Assembly (NCBI GenBank): GCA_025618425.1
Contig: CM046832.1
Coordinates: forward strand, 19,025,917-19,089,916
DNA: 64,000 bases
Direction of reading: 5' to 3'
Source: Heliocidaris tuberculata
Taxonomy: Eukaryota; Echinodermata; Echinoidea; Camarodonta; Echinometridae
Each line of letters opens with the position of its first letter. Within the stretch, counting starts at the first letter, position 1. Made by a program: the position numbers and the translations under genes. Positions 21,794-32,184 of the stretch are shown here, piece after piece. A model generated the notes under the pieces. The model had not been told where the DNA came from, did no database searches, and was given only the letters and a program-made list of their open reading frames with translations.

Positions 21794-21872
21794 AGTTTTT
21801 GCAAACCCTGCAGTTATTTCCACAAAAAGAAAGTCAGTAAGGAGGAACAATGAATTTAGCTACGCAAATTAT

Positions 21873-21904
21873 TTCTCTTATTCAATTCAATTGATTTCTC
21901 ACGT

Positions 21905-21907
<3 letters not shown>
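21873..21907 (+). repeat. Direct repeat, right copy
   Basis: Same 35-bp word as 21448-21482 with one difference. It runs directly into a (TA)n tract. Confidence 0.75.

Positions 21908-21962
<55 letters not shown>
21905..21962. repeat. (TA)n microsatellite
   Basis: Nearly pure TA, directly preceding copy 2 of the minisatellite-bearing repeat. Confidence 0.95.
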
Positions 21963-21965
<3 letters not shown>

Positions 21966-22331
21966 AAGGGCACTTATAAGAGGTGAAAAGGAGCACTTAT
22001 GAGAAGAGGAAAGGGGCACATATTAGAAGGGAAAAGGGGCACCTATCAGAAGTAAAAATGCACTTATCAAAGGAGAAAAGGACACTTATTAGAGAGATAA
22101 GGTGGCAATTATCTGGTTTGAAAAGGGGCACCTTTCAGGAGAAAAGCGGGCACTTATCGGAATAGGAAAGAGCACTTATTAGAAAGGAAAAGGAGCGCAT
22201 TTGATAGCAAAAAAAATGCGCATTTATCAGAGAGACAGGGGGCATTTTTCAGAAATAAAAAGGGCACTATTGGGGTATTTGAAAAAGTGGGGGCACTGCC
22301 CCCTGCCCCCCCCCGGGCGCGCCTCCCCTGC
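21963..22331 (+). repeat. Minisatellite-bearing dispersed repeat, copy 2
   Basis: The best preserved copy: about eleven units of ~25-27 bp based on GGGGCACTTATNAGAAGGGAAAA. A GC-rich end follows, carrying GTGGGGGCACTGCCCCCTGC and a C-run. Flanked by (TA)n on both sides. Related copies are at 1761-2115 and 53105-53295. Confidence 0.8.
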
Positions 22332-22356
22332 TATATATATATATATATATATATTG

Positions 22357-22868
22357 TAAGAAATGTTCCTCGAACCTTGTCCACATGGTAATCATTCACA
22401 CTCATTATCTATATTGTTTGCAAATATTCATAGAAATATTATTTACAGAAATAGATTTGTAAATATAGACATGCAAGTATCTTTTCACACATTGATTTAT
22501 TCTTTTAAAAAATATGCAAATGTATAATAATGATGATGTTAATAATTTACTACTACTACTACTACTACTATTACTACTACTACTACTACTAATAATAATA
22601 ATAATAATAATGATAATAATAACAGACATAACAATAACAATAATGATAATAATAATAATCATTATAATAATAAACAACATAATTAATATTATTAAAATTA
22701 TATTGATTAGTACTTAACCATTGTAAGAAATTGAAATGTATATTCCGATGTAAATGTCAGCCATCATTTTGTGTTTTTATACAGTCCTGATGAAGATCAT
22801 TGATCGAAAGCTTGACAAATAAAGGAGGACAATAAAAGCTACGACCGTCTCATAGTGACATTTCTTTC

Positions 22869-22876
<8 letters not shown>
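22357..22876 (+). mobile_element. TA-flanked hammerhead-like element, copy 2
   Basis: The left end shares 19 nt (TAAGAAATGTTCCTCGAAC) with the 16160-16662 element. The right part (22733-22876) matches that element's arms across AAATGTCAGCCATCATTTTG, CTGATGA...GAAA and GACATTTCTTTCA. The middle contains ACT/ATT-type microsatellites (22548-22620). It lies between two (TA)n tracts (22332-22354 and 22870-22965). No protein is encoded. Confidence 0.6.
22787..22809 (+). ncRNA. Hammerhead-like core, copy C
   Basis: CTGATGA, A, GATC-ATT-GATC, GAAA. A helix III can be drawn between AGCTT after GAAA and AAGCT 20-25 nt further on, leaving CTA as a possible cleavage triplet. Helix I is weak: GTC before the core can pair with GAC at 22844-22846 only with an extra C. 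The conserved boxes are complete; activity is uncertain. Confidence 0.45.
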
Positions 22877-22958
<82 letters not shown>

Positions 22959-22965
22959 TATATAT
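22870..22965. repeat. (TA)n microsatellite
   Basis: About 95 bp of TA with a TG interruption at about 22921. Confidence 0.95.
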
Positions 22966-24361
22966 AAAACAAAATATGTTTAAAAGCCTACATTTGCTAT
23001 AATTATATATCATTCTGCATTATCTATTCATGAAAATCATCTCCAATATCATTTCTAGACATTGAGTAGGAATACATATCCCTATTGTCATTTCAACTTA
23101 GAATAAATTTTTTAAGTAATTAAAAATTCAAAAGTCATGATTTTTACCCAAATTGACATTTAAAAAATGCCTGAAAATATCTTCAGACCCAATTTAAAAT
23201 TTGGAAACAACGTTCATAGTTTTAGTCATGACACTATCTTTCTAAAAATGTATGTTTCCAAAAGTCCTCACAAAATTTCCCAAACATGACCATTTGACAA
23301 CGGACTATAATTGACCAAACTGTTGGCAGCAAGGAGACGCAACTTATGGAACTGTTTCTTCGCACTAAAGAAATAGCTTATAAAATAAGTCACTTGTCAG
23401 GCTTCGACTTGAATAGTGTAGTTCATTGTGGGATCCCTACTAAAAAGTCAACCAGGAAAGCATTGAAAAGTACAAAAATGGTTGCTAGATTTGTCATGAA
23501 TGAGTGCATATAGTAGTCAATGCACTGTTACAACACCTAGGGTGGGAAACCCTACATTATGACAAGACAGTAAAGAGTCATCTCTTAACTTTATTCAAGG
23601 AGTCTCATAACGTTTAGAAAACAATCAAATATCAGAAATGTAGTAGAAAAAACTTCCTTGAAATCAGAGGACTTAAAACAGCATGCTATCCATAACTTAT
23701 TTGAGTATACATGTATACAGCCCCGGAGGAAAGGGTGCTTTACAGGAGAAAACTGGAAATCCATGATAAATTAATAAATATGTGATAATGACTCAACTGT
23801 AAGCGAATTGCGAGAGGTACATTATTTCTTTATATGATGAACATATAGATAAATACAATTACGAAAAGTAAAAAAATCCTTGAAATGGGATCTTTCAGCT
23901 GGAACAAATCCGAAATCCGAAAAACTGAATTGTAATGAATGTATCATGAATAAGTATTTAGGAAGATATTATTCACTGTGTATATATGTTTCAATGTCTC
24001 ATTTTTTTGTAGTGGCATATCTTAATATGTTTTACTATTACATGGATTTGTCTTCTTGAGAGGTTGATTTGGGGCTCTTCTTTCAGTCCCCTCACCATCT
24101 CTCTCTCTCTCTCTCTCTCTCTCCTTTTCTCTTAGTTTTTTCCCCTCCCTCCCATTCCAATCCTTTTTTCTTTTCTTTTTATTTTCCCTGTTTAAGGTAT
24201 TGCATATTAGTGCACTTTATCCTCAATATTCTACGTTACTTTAAATAAAAATAAACTCAACCCCCAAAATATGTTCCTCTGACACTTTTTGATATAACTA
24301 ATTATATATAACATTTCCCGTCACAAATATCCCGGATGTAATTGCTGTTTTTCAGGGGATC
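22966..24361. other. No gene recognised
   Basis: AT-rich DNA with only short frames. A (CT)n run is at about 24098-24124. Nothing else is supported. Confidence 0.4.
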
Positions 24362-24680
24362 TAGTTTTGATGCGAAGGTGTGCTGTTTCATCTATTGCCC
24401 CCACCCTCTGGAACAAACTCCCACCCCATATTCAAAATGCCCCATCCATTGAATCATTTAAAACCCTTCTTAAAACCCACCTTTTTAATCAGTCATAGTA
24501 TGCCGGAGGCGCACACAAGTAGTTAGTTTCATTTAATATTTAGTAATATTTTATTTCATTTTGTTGCTTTTAAGCTATTGGATGTATCATGTATACTGAG
24601 TTAGACAGACCACCGGTGCGCTTAGAAACGCCCGTATAAAGCGCCCTATAAATGTAAATATTATTATTATTATTATTAGA
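24362..24680 (+). mobile_element. L2/CR1-like LINE 3' end with (ATT)n tail
   Basis: A 5'-truncated fragment. The frame at 24385-24501 reads SSIAPTLWNKLPPHIQNAPS and then SFKTLLKTHLF and a stop, the classic last residues of CR1/L2 ORF2. A short 3' UTR with GCGCCCTATAAATGTAAATA follows and ends in (ATT)n at 24657-24678. This is the usual microsatellite tail of the group. Confidence 0.8.
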
Positions 24681-25514
24681 AATCCTTATTTTTAAACTGA
24701 AAATTCTCCTTCGGCTGATATGTCATGGCTCTGGAACTGACTTACATTGATTAATATATGTCTCCTCTTTGGATAAATACCAATTTGAATCGAGTCAAAC
24801 GCAATTTCTATGCTTCTCGCAGAAGCTTTAAATATTTCTCGAGTTAAATTTTAAAATGTCAGGGGGAACTTAGTTTTTTGGTTGAGTATAATAGGTATAT
24901 CATATTTTTTTTTTCAATTTGCTTTCACAATATCTTTCTTGGTAAATCTTCTTCCATTATCTATTTTTTGAAGAAAAAACAACAACAAAAATAATAATTT
25001 AAACAATGTGATGATTTTCCTGGTTATCGTTTACAAAATTATGATAACTGCAGTATGAATCAAACATAAATGTCGTGGTCTGGCAATAAAATAGGGAATA
25101 TGATGTGTATTGAACAAAATGTTCATAAAGAAGTTGCCATCATGATCTTATAATGACAATCTAAGCAAGAATTATGTTGGTTTTATCATCATATTTTCAT
25201 GAGGCGAATGATGGTCAGTGGTTTGATCGTTAGATCAAACATAAAATTTTTCTTTCTTGCAATAAAATAGCATGTATCAAAATATTCATAAATAAGTTGC
25301 CGTTATATGTTATAATGATAATCAGCGCTGAGCTGACAAAAACGCCGCGCTGTGTGTAAGCGTACCCCTCCTCTCTGTTCCCGATGCAGGCTCGGGTTCA
25401 GGGGGAATGGTTCCTCGGACTAGAACGTTAACTGCAGACCCCGTTTGTAGGTGAGTCACACCCTATATATGCACGTTAATACGCTACTTCTCGAAAAGAG
25501 TAGGGTGCCAACCA
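24681..25514. other. No gene recognised
   Basis: AT-rich with a GC-richer patch at 25325-25450. No coding frame or repeat structure is supported. Confidence 0.4.
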
Positions 25515-25668
25515 GCTGTTTAGTGTACCCGTTGGTCGAAATTTTTATAAGTTTGGCGTCAAAAGATGCGTAAGACTCTAGGCCAAAAGTCATGAAAGAT
25601 CGCGTCGCAAAAAAAACAAAAAACAAAAAAATATCCCCGAACATATTGCTACGTGCGTCCGGGGGGGG
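25515..25668 (+). repeat. Poly-G-ended repeat, plus copy
   Basis: Carries TTGGTCGAAATTTTTATAA, GGCGTCAAAAGATGCGTAAG, ATATCCCCGAACATATTGC and GTGCGTCC followed by a G-run. An inverted, diverged copy is at 30590-30745. Confidence 0.6.
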
Positions 25669-26204
25669 GGGGGGGATTCTGCCCCGGCTCTTTTAGCATG
25701 TTTAGGGTTAAATAAAGGCCAGAATTTCCTTAGACTTTTTTTTCAATTCAGGTTTCAAGTTAAATATTCATTTTTCCCCGCCGGAGATAAGAGCAGCACC
25801 TCAGTGCCCGAAAGTGAGGTGGTGGTTATACTACCCGAATATCGGCATTTTCAAAATCTGGGGGGGGGGGGGGGGGAGCTGCAGCCCCCACCCCTATACA
25901 GATATGATGGACTAGCCCAATTAGAAGCAAGACGTGAAGTGCACACGCTGTTATATAAATCCCAGACTTGCATGCTTTGATGCACGTCTGTCAAAAACTC
26001 AATTACACACATATACTTTGTAACCATGGTAACTAGATCTTCGACCACATGTCACACACACGGTTCTCAAGACAAGCCGTGATCAGATACTTCTATGTAG
26101 ATCTACTCATAAACTACACATGAATTGACTTTTGGAAAGCGGCCAGGCAGTGAGTCTGATCCATAAAGTTTCTGAGTAAATTTAGAAAGTAAGATATTCA
26201 GCCC

Positions 26205-26205
<1 letters not shown>

Positions 26206-26262
<57 letters not shown>
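26206..26262. repeat. Pure C57 homopolymer
   Basis: Fifty-seven uninterrupted C residues, the longest homopolymer in the window. Its true length depends on sequencing and assembly of a run that is hard to read. Confidence 0.85.
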
Positions 26263-26925
26263 ACCATCTCGCCCCTAGCAAAAATGTGCTCGTAAGCCCA
26301 TGAACCTCATCCATACTTCAACCTCATCCATACTTCGGTCCCCGAGCGAGACACGGAAATGCCCACGAAGCCAGAGAGAAAAGTCCCAGATCAAAATACA
26401 ATAATCATACCCAAACCAAAAATCAATCACTTGCGAGCAACCTGGCCGAAGTTCTCATGAATATCTTAGCATCAAAGTAATCAGGGTAAACAAATCCTTT
26501 TTAGGTTTCCAATTTAAATACCATTGATTACTCAGGGTTTTTTTTTCTTTTTTGTTTTTGTTTTTATATATATTTTTTTGTTTTTTGTTTTGTTTTTATT
26601 GGGGGGGGGGGGATAGTTTTATTTCGTTTTGATTCACAAAAATGGCTATTTTGTTTCCCGAAAACTAACTGATAATGTGCTTTTGGCGACAAAGTTAGCC
26701 AAAATTGTTGCTTGTTTGTTCGCTATTCATTTGTTTATTTTTTTTTCTTCCGCCTGTTTTCCTATTTGTTGTTGTTGTTTTGTCTTTTTTTTAATATTGA
26801 ACCACTGAAATTAACACCAATGACGGGAGCGAGAGAGCCTTGGAAAGAAGGCGAAAAGAGAAGAAACAGAAGGGGGGGGGGGGGTTCGTGAAGAATTAAG
26901 ATCCAACACAAATCAATGACCCCGC
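26263..26925. other. No gene recognised
   Basis: Contains T/G-rich simple sequence (26530-26620) and G-runs (26601-26612, 26872-26884). No coding frame. Confidence 0.4.
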
Positions 26926-27993
26926 CATCAGGTCATCCCAATATTTAAATCAGGGTCGGTTAATGACCCTGATAACTATAGAAGTATTGCCCTGACAAGA
27001 TGCATGGGTAAGCTATTTGCAAGGATCCTTTATAATAGACTTAACGATTATACAGAAGACAATAATATAATCTGTAAAGAACAGATAGGCTTTAGAAAAG
27101 GATACCGCACCAGTGACCATGTATTAACACTCAAAACAATAATAGACCAAGCTTTCAAAAAGAAAACGCATATACATGCCTGCTTTGTGGACTTTAAGAA
27201 AGCATTCGACTCGGTAAATAGGAAGGCCCTCTTCCATAAACTTAAAAAATATGCTATCCATGGCGATTTCCTAAATACTTTTGAAGATATGTATGCTAGT
27301 GTTGATTTTTCTGTGAAATTACAACAAGGAAGAACGACATATTTTAATACATCAGTGGGACTAAACCAAGGTTGTATAAACGATTTAGTCGACATATTTG
27401 GCGAGGAGTGCAGACCAGTGACTCTGGACGGGGACAAAATATCTTGTCTACTGTGCAGATGACCTCGTAACGTTATACTATCCGAGACCGCATTCGGGCT
27501 TCAAACATGTTTGAATAAATCAAATGAGTATTGCAAAAAATGGGAATTAAAGGTGAATATGAACACGACACAAGTAAAGATATTCAATAAGGCAGGACGA
27601 GTTATAAGAAATAATGTATTTACCATAAACGACTCCCCTGTTAACATGGTTAAAATAACTAACGAAATACAATTATTTGGGTATTATAATTATTTAAACC
27701 TTCTGGTTCCTTTACGAAAGCTATCAAACACCTACTTTGTAAAGAAAAAAAAAAAAGCAACTTTTTGCGTTAGAAACGTCATGCCAAGCAACAGAGTAGC
27801 AGCTATACCAAATATGAAACTATTCGACGCATGTATAAAACCTATTTTGTTATATTGCTCAGAAATCTGGAGTCTGTCAACGCTTATACGCGAAGACAAG
27901 GAAACAGAACAATTATATAATTCTTTTCTTCCTGAAAAAAGTACAGAACCAGTTCCTGAAAACGGTTCTCTGTGTACACAGGCCATCAACTAA
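26926..27993 (+). pseudogene. Reverse transcriptase core with deletion and frameshift
   Basis: The frame opens with VIPIFKSG and NYRSIALTRCMGKLFARIL, then reads QIGFRKGYRTSDHVL and CFVDFKKAFDSVNR (catalytic Asp kept). At LNQGC the usual SPxLFNxF segment is missing, so QGC joins INDL directly, an in-frame loss of about nine residues. After KISCLL a one-base shift puts the catalytic ADD motif (about 27452-27465) out of frame. The thumb continues at 27511-27993 with KKWELKVNMNTTQVKIFNK and ACIKPILLYCSEIW. The enzyme cannot be functional. Confidence 0.75.
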
Positions 27994-28027
27994 TAGTGCT
28001 ATTTTGGTCGAATTTGGTCGCTACCCG

Positions 28028-28028
<1 letters not shown>

Positions 28029-28098
<70 letters not shown>
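28029..28098. repeat. (TA)n microsatellite
   Basis: Seventy bases of pure TA between the RT and tail parts of the broken LINE. Confidence 0.97.
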
Positions 28099-28100
<2 letters not shown>

Positions 28101-28394
28101 CTCTTAAACGAAGCGTAGGGTACTAGTATCATATAAAAGAAAAGAGTTATAAAAAGCGCATATGCTGCTTCACAATAATATTATACCAATAATGGATTTA
28201 AGATTTGTATAAAAATGCTACTACGACAAATTGGTTTCTCCCATGTGTGGGAATATCAAGGCACTTTCTCAAAGAGAGCGCTTTTGAATGCAATCACAAA
28301 TAAATGAAATGATCGTTATATAATATCCTGATAAAAAGGTCTTACTGAAATTGGTAATAAATTGAGCACTTATAATAAACTGAAAAATAACTAT

Positions 28395-28655
28395 ATAAGA
28401 TTGAAAACTACCTCCTTCTAGATGCCGACAAAACACACATTATAAACTTTGCAAAACTAAGAATAAGCAACAGTAAACTTATGATAGAACAAGGTAGATA
28501 CAAAAAACTCCTAATTAGCGATAGAATATGCCCCTTATGTAAGACCTCAGTAGAAGACGAATATCATTTCATAATCGACTGCAATTCCTTCCAAGCATTA
28601 AGAACTGAACTATTCAACCAGTTAAATAATGTGTTACCGGATTTTAAAGCATGAA
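28395..28655 (+). pseudogene. LINE C-terminal zinc-knuckle segment
   Basis: The frame reads FAKLRISNSKLMIEQGRYKK and then CPLCKTSVEDEYHFIIDC, a complete C-x2-C-x8-H-x4-C knuckle (about 28529-28582), ending in a stop soon after LFNQLNNVLPDF. It belongs to the same element as 26926-27993 and is separated from it by the (TA)n tract and damaged sequence. Confidence 0.72.
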
Positions 28656-28779
28656 TGATGAAAATATATTTCATTTAATATTAGGTAGTAACGATATGGA
28701 TGTAAGTAAACTCTGTGTAATTGGACTTAACAATATGTACACAGAAAGATTGAATCACGGCTAAAAAATATTTAAACAA

Positions 28780-28938
28780 ACAATAATAATAATAGAAATA
28801 AAAATGAAAATAAAAATAAATAAATAAATAAATAAATAAAATTATATAAATAATATAAATAGATATAATACAATAAAAATAATGAATAAATAATAACAAT
28901 AATAACAATAATAACAATAATAATAACAATAATGATAA

Positions 28939-28983
<45 letters not shown>

Positions 28984-29012
28984 TGATAGTAATAATCAGT
29001 ATAATAATTATG
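28780..29012. repeat. AAT/AAAT/AACAAT-type microsatellites
   Basis: A continuous A-rich simple-sequence tract of tri- and tetranucleotide repeats, probably seeded by the LINE tail. Confidence 0.9.
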
Positions 29013-29065
29013 GTCTCTTCCATGGCTTTGTAACATCGAGTGCTACTTGATATGTACTGTGCCTT

Positions 29066-29985
29066 AAAACTACGGTCACAAACGTTCATACGAACGATGC
29101 GTTCGTACGAATCTCAATGTTCGTACGAATTCCGGAGTTCGTAGATCTTCGTAGATATGGCATAGATTCTTACGGCCTTCTTCAGAAGTTCATACGAACG
29201 CCGTATGAACTTAAGACTTTCTTGAGAAAAGAAGTGATTTTCGGTTATACAATGGCGCTAGAGTTCGTACGTTTTTCGTAAGAATGTATTGAGTTATTCT
29301 TTCGTCAGACTTACGGCCATCTTGCGATTTTTGTTGTCGCAAGATGGTCGAACGTGCAACTCACGGCATTCTCAAGTCATTCGTAAGAAGATCTTACGAA
29401 ATTTTGTATATTTTGTCGGGTTGAAAAAAGGCGCTGCCGTGTACTGTCGAAAATTCTGTGGTGGCAGTACGGTGCCAAGAAAACTAGAAATGCAGCTGCA
29501 GCTTCATCTGGAAGTAGGGGAGGAGGAAGAAGAAGATCGAACGGTTGTAGCAGCTACTTACGCCTTACGAGCACCTTACGAACGCCTTACAAACGCCAAG
29601 ACTCGTTCGTAAGAGCGCCGTACGAATCTCCGTTTGTAAGGCGCTCTTACGAATGCTGTAAGAGCCCTCTATGAACAACTTACGGCGTTCTTACGATCAT
29701 AGTAAGAATTTAAGGCTTCTGAAATGTCTCTCGACCCTACAAAATTTTGCGTGGTTCTTACGATGTTCCTACGACGTTCGTACGGCTGCCTTACGAAGAG
29801 GGGTTTCTTCTAAAAAAAATCTTGGACAAGACCTTCGACCAGGCTGCGAACTTACGAACGGTCTACGAACGGTCTGCGAACGCTGGTTTCGTACAACCTT
29901 CTTGAGAAGATCTTACGAAATGGTCTAAAAATCGTTCGTACGGCGTTCGTAGCAGTTCTTAATGGTATTTGTGACCAAGGCTTTA
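29066..29985. mobile_element. TIR element packed with TTCGTACGAA/CTTACGAA words
   Basis: The left end (ACGGTCACAAACGTTC) and right end (TATTTGTGACCAAGGC) share an inverted GGTCACAAA core. The interior is dense in partly palindromic words such as TTCGTACGAA, TTCGTAAG, CTTACGAA and CGTTCGTA on both strands. Open frames across it are by-products of this composition. No transposase was recognised. Confidence 0.55.
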
Positions 29986-30589
29986 ATCATGCTTCTCATA
30001 TATCCTATGATATCGCTGTTACACCCGCTCTGTTCTACTGTTCTACTACTGTTCTTTTATGTCGAGTGAACCAGATACAATATTGTTTTGATGTAATTTG
30101 CCTTTGTTTGTATTCAACATACTGCTTTTGTTGTTATCGGTGTTTTCCTTTGTCTGCTTTTCTAAATTATAACAAAATCTCTTTCAGTAGAGTAAGTAAC
30201 ACGATACATACATTTTTTAAAGAATATAATTTACCTTTGTTCCAGTGAGGTTTTGCTTCTATTCATCATTCCGTTATTTTTTGTGTTTTGTTTTGTTTCT
30301 AAGAAGAGCAACATTACTTTCTGTAGAGCATAATCCTACATGCCGATCGGTTCTGATATAATTTTCTTATGTGTTATCAAGGTTGGTTTTCTATCCAATA
30401 TGCTGCTATCATGATTTGTTTTGTTTTGTTTTGTTTTGTTTTGTTTTGGTTTTGTTTTGATGATAATCCTATTATGTCAGGATTTTATATCAATAAATTT
30501 AAATTTAAATTTGAATTTGAATTTGAAATTGAATTAGAATTTGTATATTTTAACTTGAAACCTGAATTTAAGGAAATTGAACACTAAAT
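29986..30589. other. No gene recognised
   Basis: Contains TTTTG-repeat simple sequence at about 30418-30460 and AAATTTG-type repeats at 30497-30545. No supported gene. Confidence 0.4.
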
Positions 30590-30745
30590 CCCCCCCCCCC
30601 CCCCTCGGACGCACGCCGCGATATGTTCGAGGATAATTTTTTTTTTTTTTGTTTACGCTGTGAGCTTTTCTGACTGTTTTGCCTAGAGTCTTACGCATCT
30701 TTTGACGTCGAATTTATAAAATTTCGGCCAACGGGTAACCGCCCA
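30590..30745 (-). repeat. Poly-G-ended repeat, inverted copy
   Basis: Reverse complement of the 25515-25668 repeat: a C-run, then CGGACGCAC, ATATGTTCGAGGATAA, GTCTTACGCATCTTTTGACG and AAATTTCGGCCAACGGGTA. Confidence 0.6.
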
Positions 30746-30945
30746 GCGTCAAAATTTTTTTCTTTAATTCCAGCGGGCAAAATGGACATTTTTTTCTTCT
30801 ATATTGTACACAGTGGAGAATATGGTTGTCTATTCACGATTATATAAATAATTGATCAGCGATAATTAGAAAAAAAAAAAGGTTTGAGATATAGATATGA
30901 AACTTTACAGGCTTATTCTTCATAATATATCTGTATGACAAGTTA

Positions 30946-31020
30946 AGCCCGGCGCACACTGTTCGTTCCGACTGCGATCCGACTGATTTTTAATCGGATC
31001 GTGTTGTGTGCTATAGCTTT
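30946..31020 (+). mobile_element. PIF/Harbinger-like terminus, left-facing end
   Basis: AGCCCGGCGCACACTG followed by CCGACTGCGATCCGACTG, preceded by TTA (30943-30945). The same terminus occurs in opposite orientation at 41880-41931, followed by TTA. It is either one end of a large element or a separate solo copy. The interior to about 31240 keeps CGATCCGAT/TCGTGCGAT words. Confidence 0.5.
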
Positions 31021-31474
31021 TTTTTTTTTTGACAGCGATCCGATCAGTCGCACGACAATCGTAGACCAAATCGCAGAGATTCGACATGTTGAATCTTTTG
31101 CGATGAGTCGTGCGATTTTAATCTTTTGGCCAGTCAGGATGGTGCAAAATGATGACGTCATCGTCAATTTGCTTGAGCTGATCTCCAAAACCAGGAAAAA
31201 GCACATCGCACAAAAAGGCAGCTGAAGTTGTACGCACACAACGCTCAACTCGCTTCCACAACTCTGGCGGGCTGAAACCTGTGTACCGTAGACTGTGCTT
31301 GCTGAACCACTTAGCAGTGAAGGTCGAGGATGTCTCCTCTTACCGTATAACTGGACAATCTGGGCGAAACAAAATAGACTAGTTAGAAAATGAGAAAGAG
31401 AAATAATATTAGTCAGTATTCATAAGCAACAGCCAGCCTGTTTCAGGAAAAGACTTCGAGGTGTGTCAAAGTCA

Positions 31475-32174
31475 GGCGCGCCGGAAGCAGTTTGGGATTG
31501 GGGGGGGGGGGGGGGGGCAAACATTCAAGGGGGCTCACCTTTCAAGGGCTCATGGTCTTCTCACCCCTAAAAAAACACACACGCTTTCCCACCCTCTCAC
31601 AACAATACAGATCCTACTGCTAAATCAAAATTTTACTCAAAAATTCTCTGACAAGCATTTTTGGGGTGTATTTCTACTCGAAAATTCTCTGACAAGCAAA
31701 AAAAAAAAAAAAAAAAAGAAAGGTTATCAGCATTTTTTGGGTGTATTTTTACTGGAAAATTCTTTGACAAGCAAAAAAAAACAAAACACCAGAAATGCTA
31801 AAATTCTGCTAAATTTTATCAAATTATGCTAAAGCGGTCAAAATTCTGCCAGAAAGCAGAATTCTGCCAACTCTGGCAACCTTGCGTCTAATACAAAACC
31901 TCCATTACGTTAAAGTTTAAAGTTTGAATGCTTTATCTGTCTTCAGTGATCTCCATGAATACGAAAAATGAATACAAAGGCTTACAATTACGTAATCAAG
32001 CAATCAAGCTTTTAATATACACACGATTTTTACTCCTTTACTACTGATTTTTTTTTTTTTTATCGGGGGGGGGGGGGTTGGGGGGGCGAAAATGCATTTT
32101 GCCTCCCCACTTTTTCGTTTGGGGGGCGACCGCCCCCCCCCCCCCCCCCCCCCCCCCCACTTCCGGCGCCTATG
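31475..32174 (+). mobile_element. G-tract MITE, GGCGCCGGAAG ends, 9-10 bp duplication, copy 1
   Basis: The ends are GGCGCGCCGGAAGC (left) and CTTCCGGCGCCTATG (right). The flanks carry GTCAAAGTCA at 31465-31474 and 32175-32184, a target-site duplication. Runs of G/C mark both subterminal regions. The left side shares AAACATTCAAGGGGGCTCAC and the right side GCGAAAATGCATTTTG with the copy at 41994-42967. A duplication of 9-10 bp fits Mutator-like elements; assignment is inference. No transposase. Confidence 0.82.
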
Positions 32175-32184
32175 GTCAAAGTCA

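Larger units (their letters stand above)
26926..28770 (+). mobile_element. Non-LTR retrotransposon, 5'-truncated, internally damaged
   Basis: Pieces of a reverse transcriptase (26926-27993) and of its C-terminal zinc-knuckle tail (28395-28655) lie in order on the plus strand with a (TA)70 tract between them. An A-rich simple-sequence region follows at about 28770-29010. 5' truncation at about 26926 fits abortive reverse transcription. The clade is uncertain. Confidence 0.75.

Noticed and set aside
27048..27437. 129-codon minus-strand frame
   Set aside because: Antisense of the reverse transcriptase core.
29289..29928. 107- and 85-codon frames
   Set aside because: They arise from the TTCGTACGAA-rich element; no domain is present.
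31461..31832. 123-codon plus-strand frame
   Set aside because: It crosses the edge of the G-tract MITE with poly-Gly and poly-Lys runs; not a gene.
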